Assembly (NCBI GenBank): GCA_018821745.1
Contig: JAHJLU010000358.1
Location: forward strand, 1-13,352
From: Myxococcota bacterium
GTDB lineage: Bacteria > Myxococcota_A > Polyangia > HGW-17
Length of the DNA stretch: 13,352 nucleotides
Reading direction: 5' to 3'
The position numbers were made by a program, and so were the translations under genes. How positions within the stretch are numbered: the stretch's first letter is position 1; each line of letters starts with the position of its first letter. Positions 7,445 through 13,352 of this stretch are shown here, piece by piece. The notes below the pieces were generated by a model. That model was not told the DNA's origin. It ran no database searches and saw only the letters and a program-made list of their open reading frames with translations.

Positions 7445-9745
7445 TCAATGGTGAATCATGGCTGTCATGAGCACCTTTCGTGGAACCTCTGTGCCAACCT
7501 CCATCTGGGCCATCGCACTAATCGCAGCAATCTGACCCTCCAGAAGATCGGGGAGCAAAAACCCAAGATAGATCTTCTGATCATCGGCTATCTCCGCGTA
7601 CCGTGCAGCTTGATTGAGTCGTTCGGACTCACGATCAAGGAGGTTGAGCTGGGGAAACTCTCGCAGGAACCCATCCCATAGATAGGAAAACATAATATAG
7701 GCGCCACTGCCGAATTGTGTAGCCAGTGAATAAATTGCCAGGGGGGCAATGACCTGCAGGAAACCGTTTCGGTAATATGCAAGCTGTGAACGCCGACCAC
7801 GGTGGATGTGGATGGTGTTCTCTTTTTGGCTTATGGCGTTTCCAAAGCTTTTCAAGGATTTGTTGAATCTACGAAGCTGGTCTTTTTCATCGGTCAGGGT
7901 TGAGGCAAGGTGCGCGTCCATGGAAATGGCAATTCGCCGAAAGAAGAGAAAGCGTGAAAACGCCTCTCCCTTATCGGTATGATCATGACCACTGCAAAGC
8001 AGGGCAGCGGCAGTGAGCATGGAGGAGGTGACAAGCGTATTCTCTATGATCGAACTAATCACCGTGAGGGCCAGCTCCTCGATACGAGAGGCGAATTCAG
8101 GTGTTCCGGGGAGCGCAGAACCCATAAACGATTTCATGTCAAAGGGAGTCCCAACACGGATGTTTACTCTTCCGTAGCGATTGAGCACTACCTTGCCCGC
8201 TTTGATCACCTGCAGAAAATCTTCACTCTTTTTCTGAACTCCTTTTAGCTCCTGCTGGTATGCATTCTCTTCGATGACCTTTTCGTAGCCGATGGAGATG
8301 GGGACGATCTGTGGTGACGGGATCTTGCCCTGGGCTAAAAGCTCCGCAATCATGGAGAGCAGTCCCTGCTTGGGGTACACAGCCTTTCCGGTTCTGGAGC
8401 GGGTCCCCTCAGGAAAAAACTCCACATTGATTCCCTCATTGAACAGGCGGGCCAGATACTCCAGGAGAACAGTTTTATAGAGTTTGTTTCCTTTAAAAGA
8501 GCGCTTGATAAAGAATGCGCCCCCTCGCCGAAAAATTGGGCCCATGGGAAAAAAGGAGAGATTTTGCCCCGCGGCAATGTGAGGGATGGGCAGGTGATAG
8601 CGATCCATGAGCCAGGAGAGAATGAGGTAGTCGATGTGGTTGCGATGACAGGGCAGTAACAAAAGGGGGCCGGAATTCTGAGCCTCTCTCATTCGCTCAA
8701 AACCCTCGTCATCCAGCTCAAATCCGCGAAAAATACGATACCACAAAACTCTCAGGCTGTGCTTGTAGAGGGTCAGCGTGGTGTTTGTCGGTGACGCCGG
8801 GATCTCCTTGATGGCATCCTTTATCTCTCGAAGAGCATGTTTGGGGGTGGTGCCACTGTCAACTGCATCGAAATATGCATTGATAACCTGTGGGTTCCTG
8901 GCAAGCTCGCGCCTGGTTATTTCGGTGTTGAGGAGTCTGGGGCCCAAAATAGTGCGCCACTCGTGCTCGATCTCGTCGAGCAGCTCCATGCGCAGAACTT
9001 TGGTACACTCCATGGTACTTTGATCTTCATGGTTGTTCAGATAATCACGGAGATTTACCGGGGTTCCGACCTTTATTACCGGTGTGAACAGGGAGAACGC
9101 CATCTGCAGCGCCGCCCGTGCCCGGCCTGGAGACTCCTGACTGCCCATATATTTTTCCAGGATACGCCACTGGTCCAGTGGGCGTCGAACCCCGCTTTTA
9201 TCCCACACGGGAATCAAGGGGACAGCCATGACCGCAGGAGTATAGGGATCCTGCCGGAGTTTGCTGAGGATGTGAAAGAGCGCCTTGGTGGCCCGGGGGC
9301 GCTCATCGGGGTTGAAGAAGGTCCCCGGAGTGAAGAGCGCCAGAAGAGCAGGAGAGCCTGACATCACTGACTCTGAGAGGAGTTTTGCCTGATGATTCTC
9401 TCCGAGCCCCAGCAGAAATTTCGCTGTAAGATCAAAGACACCGTTGACCGGTCTGATAAGCAGGGATTCCCCGGGAAGGACCCGTGTGGGCTCCGGTAGT
9501 TTTTCACGCCTCAGCATGTTCATCACCAGCAGAAAATCCAGATCACTGGAGGTTCGCATGATGTATAGAGGGGTTCCCTGGGCGGCCAGGGAAAGGCGTG
9601 CCCGATCTTCTGCCTTGAACTCGGTTCGAGAGAACAGGGCCCTGGTGAGAAGTGAACCTACTGGATTGGAGTGGGAGAGAAGGATATCGGCGTAACGTGA
9701 TGTGAAACTATACATGGTGCTCGGGTGGGGGCTCCCCATGAGCAC
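7445..9745 (-). CDS. plsB: Glycerol-3-phosphate 1-O-acyltransferase PlsB, C-terminus apparently truncated
   Basis: PlsB is a membrane-associated enzyme that transfers an acyl chain from acyl-ACP or acyl-CoA to position 1 of glycerol-3-phosphate, the first step of phospholipid synthesis. The acyltransferase blocks are all present: HRNHID at 367-372 (catalytic His and Asp, HX4D), the GPIFRRGGAFFIKRSF block II at 402-417, FPEGTRSRTGK at 444-454 and IVPISIGYE at 480-488. As called it has 766 residues, against 807 in E. coli. The frame continues past the TGA with family-like sequence, so the last 70 or so residues seem lost; the catalytic core is intact and may still work. The start is ambiguous: GTG at 9745 (AAGGA 5 bases upstream), ATG at 9739, or ATG at 9715. 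It begins 16 bases after the pnp stop and is probably cotranscribed with it. Confidence 0.93.
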   Translation of the reverse strand: MLMGSPHPSTMYSFTSRYADILLSHSNPVGSLLTRALFSRTEFKAEDRARLSLAAQGTPLYIMRTSSDLDFLLVMNMLRREKLPEPTRVLPGESLLIRPVNGVFDLTAKFLLGLGENHQAKLLSESVMSGSPALLALFTPGTFFNPDERPRATKALFHILSKLRQDPYTPAVMAVPLIPVWDKSGVRRPLDQWRILEKYMGSQESPGRARAALQMAFSLFTPVIKVGTPVNLRDYLNNHEDQSTMECTKVLRMELLDEIEHEWRTILGPRLLNTEITRRELARNPQVINAYFDAVDSGTTPKHALREIKDAIKEIPASPTNTTLTLYKHSLRVLWYRIFRGFELDDEGFERMREAQNSGPLLLLPCHRNHIDYLILSWLMDRYHLPIPHIAAGQNLSFFPMGPIFRRGGAFFIKRSFKGNKLYKTVLLEYLARLFNEGINVEFFPEGTRSRTGKAVYPKQGLLSMIAELLAQGKIPSPQIVPISIGYEKVIEENAYQQELKGVQKKSEDFLQVIKAGKVVLNRYGRVNIRVGTPFDMKSFMGSALPGTPEFASRIEELALTVISSIIENTLVTSSMLTAAALLCSGHDHTDKGEAFSRFLFFRRIAISMDAHLASTLTDEKDQLRRFNKSLKSFGNAISQKENTIHIHRGRRSQLAYYRNGFLQVIAPLAIYSLATQFGSGAYIMFSYLWDGFLREFPQLNLLDRESERLNQAARYAEIADDQKIYLGFLLPDLLEGQIAAISAMAQMEVGTEVPRKVLMTAMIHH

Positions 9746-9761
9746 CCTGTTCCTTGAGTTA

Positions 9762-11867
9762 TCACCACTTTATAATATCTTTTTCATCAACATCAAAAGC
9801 CTTTCTCCTGGAGAGCCGGATTTTCCCGGTTTTACTATCGATTTTTATCACCTTCACCACCACCTTGTCGTCAATATCGACAACGTCAGTGATTTCGGCG
9901 ACGTTGTTGTCGTCCAGTTCACTGATGTGGATCAGGCCCGACCAGTTGGGTGCAAACTCAACAATGGCGCCAAATTTATCTATGATTTTAACAACGTGCC
10001 CTTCATAGACTTCACCAATTTCGGGCTCCCGCGTGATATTGCGGATAGCGTTAATAGCTGCCTGGGCAGAGTTCTCATCAGAACTGACGACGGTGACGAG
10101 CCCGGAATCAACGATGTCGATTTTTGCGCCCGTATCTTCAGCCAGCCCTCGGATTACCTTGCCTCCGGGTCCAATCACGTCACGGATTTTGTCCGGATTG
10201 ATGTTCAGCGTGTAAATCCTTGGTGCCTGTGGAGGCAGCTGGGCACGGGGAGCGTCCATGGTCTGTGCCATTTCGCCAAGGATGTGAAGTCTTCCTTCGC
10301 GGGCCTGGTACAGCGCGTTTTTCATGATTTCCCGGGAGAGCCCCTCAATCTTGATATCCATCTGGACCGCGTTGATGCCCGTAGCAGTACCGGCAACTTT
10401 GAAGTCCATATCACCCAGGTGGTCTTCATCCCCGAGAATATCGGTCAGGATGGCAACGTCGTCGCCTTCTTTAATGAGGCCCATGGCGATACCAGCAACG
10501 GGAGCCTTGATGGGGACACCACTGTCCATGAGCGCGAGGGTGGCGCCGCACACGGTTGCCATCGATGATGAACCATTGGATTCAGTGATTTCACTCACAA
10601 CACGGATGACGTATGGGAAATCATCTTTGGAAGGGAGCACTTTGGAGATGGCGCGGTAGGCCAGATGTCCATGACCGATTTCACGACGACCGGGACCACG
10701 CACCATCCGTGCTTCACCGACGGAGAAGGGAGGGAAGTTGTAATGAAGCATAAAAGACCGGAACTCCTCACCCGTGAGGAGGTCCATCTTCTGATTATCC
10801 ATGCCGTATCCCAGCGTTGCGACAACCAGCGCCTGTGTCTCACCGCGGGTGAAGAGAGCCGACCCGTGGGCCATGGGGAGAACCGAGACTTCGCTCTCAA
10901 TGGGGCGAACGGTTGTTGTGTCGCGTTTATCGAGGCGCTCATTTTTGAGAATCCATGAGCGGACCAGGTGGTACTTCATGGTGCCGATGAACTCTTTAAT
11001 CTCGCCTGCTTTGCCGGGGAATTCTTCAGCCAGGGCAGCACAGGTTTCTTCAGAGACTTTATCGAGAGCGGCATACCGGGGAAGCTTCTCCACCTTGGAG
11101 AGGGCGCGGACCAGTGGTTCTCTCGCGATCTCCTCGACTCGGGCTTTGAGTACCTGGTCTACCGTGATTACGGGATCAGGGCGTTTCTCCCTGCCACACA
11201 TCTCACGAAGCCGGTTTTGGAGGGCGATAACGGGTTGGACAGCATCCTGACCGAAGAACAGGGCCTCAAGGAGGGTGTCTTCATCAAGGGTGTCCAGCTC
11301 TCCCTCAACCATTACGATGGCATCTGCGGAGGCGACCAGGCTGATGTCCATATCTGACTTTGCCAACTCTTCCATGGTTGGGAAGGCGATGAGGTTGCCA
11401 TTGACACGGGCGACCTGAACACCGGCTATGGGGCCGTGGAAGGGGATATCGGAGATATGCAGTGCTGCGGAGGCGCCTATCTGGGCCAGTGGTGCAGTGG
11501 GATGCATTTTATCATGGGAAAGGACGGTCGCCATAATCTGAGTCTCAAAAAACCATCCCTCGGGGAAGAGGGGGCGAATCGGGCGGTCAATCATCCTCGA
11601 GTTGAGGATTTCGACTTCACTCAGGCGGCCTTCGCGTTTGAAATAGTTGCCCGGGATTTTGCCTGCGGCATAGGATTTCTCTACATAATCAACAGTGAGG
11701 GGCAGAAAACCGCCCTCGCTTCTGGGGGTATTGCTGGCCACTGCTGTGACCAACACCACGGAGTCGCCGCATCTGACAAGGACGGCACCATCAGCTTGTT
11801 TGGCAATTTTTCCGGTCTCGATGGTTATTTTCCGCCCATTTATCATGACTGATTCTTTTATGTGCAT
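9762..11867 (-). CDS. pnp: Polynucleotide phosphorylase (PNPase)
   Basis: PNPase is a trimeric, phosphate-dependent 3'-5' exoribonuclease of mRNA decay. The 701-residue product (711 in E. coli) has the full layout: RNase PH domain 1 (about 5-145), a helical linker, RNase PH domain 2 (about 315-545), a KH domain (about 555-610; VIGPGGK at 564-570) and an S1 domain (about 618-687). In the second RNase PH domain I see GPGRREIGHGHLA at 391-403 and ILGDEDHLGDMDFK, whose Asp480 and Asp486 align with catalytic Asp486 and Asp492 of E. coli. I placed the start at 11867 because AAGGAG lies 5 bases upstream and MHIKESVMINGR fits the family. The longer frame back to 12014 overlaps leader hairpins and adds 49 unrelated residues. 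The leader structures suggest the post-transcriptional autoregulation known for pnp. Confidence 0.97.
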   Translation of the reverse strand: MHIKESVMINGRKITIETGKIAKQADGAVLVRCGDSVVLVTAVASNTPRSEGGFLPLTVDYVEKSYAAGKIPGNYFKREGRLSEVEILNSRMIDRPIRPLFPEGWFFETQIMATVLSHDKMHPTAPLAQIGASAALHISDIPFHGPIAGVQVARVNGNLIAFPTMEELAKSDMDISLVASADAIVMVEGELDTLDEDTLLEALFFGQDAVQPVIALQNRLREMCGREKRPDPVITVDQVLKARVEEIAREPLVRALSKVEKLPRYAALDKVSEETCAALAEEFPGKAGEIKEFIGTMKYHLVRSWILKNERLDKRDTTTVRPIESEVSVLPMAHGSALFTRGETQALVVATLGYGMDNQKMDLLTGEEFRSFMLHYNFPPFSVGEARMVRGPGRREIGHGHLAYRAISKVLPSKDDFPYVIRVVSEITESNGSSSMATVCGATLALMDSGVPIKAPVAGIAMGLIKEGDDVAILTDILGDEDHLGDMDFKVAGTATGINAVQMDIKIEGLSREIMKNALYQAREGRLHILGEMAQTMDAPRAQLPPQAPRIYTLNINPDKIRDVIGPGGKVIRGLAEDTGAKIDIVDSGLVTVVSSDENSAQAAINAIRNITREPEIGEVYEGHVVKIIDKFGAIVEFAPNWSGLIHISELDDNNVAEITDVVDIDDKVVVKVIKIDSKTGKIRLSRRKAFDVDEKDIIKW

Positions 11868-11894
11868 AATTTCTCCTTGCGGGAGTGAAGTCAG

Positions 11895-11949
11895 CGGCAG
11901 GCCCTTTCCACAGAGTACCCGTGGGATTCCCTGTGGAAACGACTTGCCG
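11895..11949 (-). promoter_or_regulatory. Long imperfect stem-loop in the pnp leader
   Basis: TTTCCACAG (11905-11913) and CTGTGGAAA (11931-11939) form a perfect 9-pair stem around a 17-base loop. Flanking bases continue pairing outward with two single mismatches and one G-U to 11895/11949, giving a stem of about 19 positions. It ends 27 bases upstream of the pnp ATG. In E. coli, a long leader hairpin cut by RNase III lets PNPase repress its own mRNA. An equivalent role here is inferred from position and structure, not from sequence identity. Confidence 0.5.
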
Positions 11950-11973
11950 AAAACCTCTTCATTTCTCCCGGTT

Positions 11974-11992
11974 TGCTGTGACAGGCACAGCA
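11974..11992 (-). promoter_or_regulatory. Second stem-loop in the rpsO-pnp gap
   Basis: TGCTGTG (11974-11980) and CACAGCA (11986-11992) form a perfect 7-pair stem with a 5-base loop. It lies between the long pnp leader stem-loop and the palindrome nearer rpsO. No T-run follows, so it is more likely a structured leader element than a terminator. Confidence 0.4.
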
Positions 11993-12024
11993 TGGTTTCG
12001 AGCTTTGAGCTCATGATAATAATA

Positions 12025-12052
12025 GTGGGAGCGACCCGGAGGCCGCTCCCAC
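12025..12052 (-). terminator. Strong palindrome after rpsO: REP-like element or leaky terminator
   Basis: GTGGGAGCG (12025-12033) and CGCTCCCAC (12044-12052) are perfect 9-base arms around 10 bases. It starts 47 bases after the rpsO stop. On the transcribed strand it is followed by TATTATTATC, a weak U-rich tract, so partial termination between rpsO and pnp, as at E. coli t1, is plausible. The GTGGGAGCGGCCT core and the adjacent ATTTTTG flank also resemble REP palindromes known from Pseudomonas and related genomes. The two readings are not exclusive. Confidence 0.45.
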
Positions 12053-12099
12053 AAAAATCGCTATTGCATCCCGCCGCCGTTGGGTGGGAAAATTTGCAG

Positions 12100-12369
12100 C
12101 TAGCGTCTGAGGCCTAAAGCCTTGATGATTTTGGTATAGCGCTCAAAACTCTTGGCTTTGATGTAGTCGAGCAGACGTCGTCGGCGACCAACCTGCATGA
12201 GGAGGCCACGGCGGCTGTGGAAATCTTTTTTGTGGGTTTTGAAGTGTTCGGTGAGGTGGCGGATCCGCTCGGTGAGTAAAGCGATCTGAACTTCGGGGGA
12301 ACCGGTGTCGCCCTCGTGCTGGGCAAATTTACTCATGATTTCTTTTTTCTTACTCGTTGACATTCCCAT
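12100..12369 (-). CDS. rpsO: 30S ribosomal protein S15
   Basis: S15 binds 16S rRNA early in assembly of the small subunit platform. The product has 89 residues, the same length as E. coli S15. It carries the family signature: GDTGSPEVQIALLTERI, HLTEHFKTHKKDFHSRRGL and RRRRLLDYIKAKSFERY, ending in LGLRR. The start at 12369 is favoured over the inner ATG at 12363 and the longer frame to 12420 because AGGAG lies 7 bases upstream. The first 20 bases overlap the end of truB in another frame, so translation is probably coupled. S15 represses its own mRNA in several bacteria; I could not identify such a structure here. Confidence 0.97.
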   Translation of the reverse strand: MGMSTSKKKEIMSKFAQHEGDTGSPEVQIALLTERIRHLTEHFKTHKKDFHSRRGLLMQVGRRRRLLDYIKAKSFERYTKIIKALGLRR

Positions 12370-13318
12370 GGTGTTTCTCCTGATTATTGTGGGGGTCATT
12401 GTTGTTGGTGATAGCGTCAATATACTGCAAAACCTGGTGGGGAAAAACCTTCACCGGTTGGATTTCATCGCCTGTCTGTTCCCCGATTGCCAGCAGCCTG
12501 TCACTGGTATCGATGAAGGCCATGCGTTTTCCTTCGGGAAAATGATCATCGGGGAGCGAAATGCGTTTGCCCTGGGCGAGGCATTTCGCGGTCTGTTCAT
12601 CCACTACTATCTGGGGCATAAACTGCAGCGCCACGGTGGGGCTGACAATTATCTTTTGGGCTTCCATCTGGGTCATGGCCAGCAGGGCATCCAGGGAGAT
12701 GGCGGAATCGAGATCGAAGGGCCCGCTCCGTGTGCGTTCGAGCGCGGTGACATGGGCTGTGGATCCCAGCGCCTCGGAGATGTCCAGTGCCAGCTGGCGA
12801 ATATAGGTGCCCTTGGAGCAGGTGACATCAAGGGTGATGCTCGGGGAATCAAAATTCACGAGATCCAGAGAATATATGTGGATCCACCGGGCTTGTCGCT
12901 CCACTTCCTCGCCCTTGTGGGCGTGTTTGTAGAGGGGTTTCCCCTTCACTTTCACCGCCGAGAACATGGGGGGGGTCTGCTGCTGTTCCCCGACGAAAAC
13001 TTTGATGTTCCGCTCAATATCCTCGGTTGTCAGTGGGGGCACATAACGGGTCTCAATGACCTCACCCTCCCGGTCGAGGGTCGCGGTCCGCTCTCCAAGT
13101 TTCATGGTAAACCGATAGGCCTTGTCTCGATCCAGCATATAGGGAGCCAGCTTGGTGCCATCATTGATGAGTAGCGGCAGCACTCCCGTCGCGAGGGGAT
13201 CCAGCGTTCCTCCGTGCCCGACTTTCCATTGGAAACGGTTGCGAACCCTGGCGACCGCGTCATGGGAGGTAATCCCTATGGGCTTTTTCACGATGAGAAG
13301 TCCAAAGGGCACCGTCAT
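12350..13318 (-). CDS. truB: tRNA pseudouridine(55) synthase TruB
   Basis: TruB converts U55 in the T-loop of tRNAs to pseudouridine. The 322-residue product has the N-terminal KKPIGITSHD motif, the catalytic GHGGTLDPLATGVL loop with Asp40, KAYRF with the conserved tyrosine near 68, and KGTYIRQLALDI with the conserved arginine. A C-terminal PUA-like part includes RLLAIGE. The length is close to E. coli TruB (314). GGAG lies 5 bases before the ATG at 13318. The frame stays open to the right edge, but no better start is visible in the 34 remaining bases. The last codons overlap rpsO by 20 bases, and the rpsO ribosome binding site lies inside truB. The upstream neighbour in this conserved cluster is usually rbfA, which would lie beyond the window. 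Confidence 0.97.
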   Translation of the reverse strand: MTVPFGLLIVKKPIGITSHDAVARVRNRFQWKVGHGGTLDPLATGVLPLLINDGTKLAPYMLDRDKAYRFTMKLGERTATLDREGEVIETRYVPPLTTEDIERNIKVFVGEQQQTPPMFSAVKVKGKPLYKHAHKGEEVERQARWIHIYSLDLVNFDSPSITLDVTCSKGTYIRQLALDISEALGSTAHVTALERTRSGPFDLDSAISLDALLAMTQMEAQKIIVSPTVALQFMPQIVVDEQTAKCLAQGKRISLPDDHFPEGKRMAFIDTSDRLLAIGEQTGDEIQPVKVFPHQVLQYIDAITNNNDPHNNQEKHHGNVNE

Positions 13319-13352
13319 GTGGTCTCCAGTTAGCGGCTTACAGTTGAAAAGA

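Noticed and set aside
7420..7447. Selenocysteine insertion at the plsB TGA.
   Set aside because: The position is not catalytic in PlsB, the only nearby downstream hairpin (GCCC-GAA-GGGC) is short and poorly placed for a bacterial SECIS, and no Sec-containing PlsB is known to me.
11868..12014. Longer N-terminus for PNPase (49 extra residues).
   Set aside because: The extra residues do not fit the family, run through leader stem-loops, and a strong ribosome binding site precedes the ATG at 11867.

Overview
The window looks like a bacterial chromosome fragment of moderate GC from a Gram-negative. An acylated envelope lipoprotein, a PlsB-type acyltransferase, an FHA-GAF-AAA+ sigma-54 activator and a short multi-cysteine repeat protein together suggest a deltaproteobacterial-type lineage (Myxococcota or Bradymonadota-like). 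This placement is inference from gene content; no rRNA is present. TGA, TAA and TAG all act as stop codons here, so the standard bacterial code applies.

Layout from left to right. (1) The 5' part of an enolase gene (minus strand) runs off the left edge. (2) A 255-base divergent promoter region follows, with a good sigma-70 promoter for the rightward genes and stem-loops in the eno leader. (3) A rightward pair encodes a very large (about 1,110 aa) helical-repeat lipoprotein and, 20 bases later, a sigma-54 enhancer-binding protein. (4) A convergent 77-aa VF530-family DNA-binding protein follows. (5) An AT-richer stretch of about 580 bases has no convincing gene. It precedes a rightward gene for a secreted protein with three 19-residue CSFNSDC cysteine repeats. 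(6) A long leftward cluster, transcribed truB - rpsO - pnp - plsB, fills positions 7229 to 13318.

The truB-rpsO-pnp order is the conserved translation/RNA-decay block: tRNA pseudouridine synthase, ribosomal protein S15 and polynucleotide phosphorylase. truB and rpsO overlap by 20 bases. The rpsO-pnp gap holds three stem-loops, recalling the terminator and RNase III-processed leader known from E. coli pnp. plsB (glycerol-3-phosphate acyltransferase) begins 16 bases after pnp and is probably cotranscribed. Its frame contains a TGA after codon 766, and the same frame continues with family-like sequence for 71 more codons, so the C-terminus appears cut off by a point nonsense change.

The least explained items are the giant lipoprotein paired with its sigma-54 activator, the secreted 12-cysteine repeat protein in its AT-rich surroundings, and the interrupted plsB tail. 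I see no CRISPR array, transposase, phage gene, complete tRNA or rRNA.
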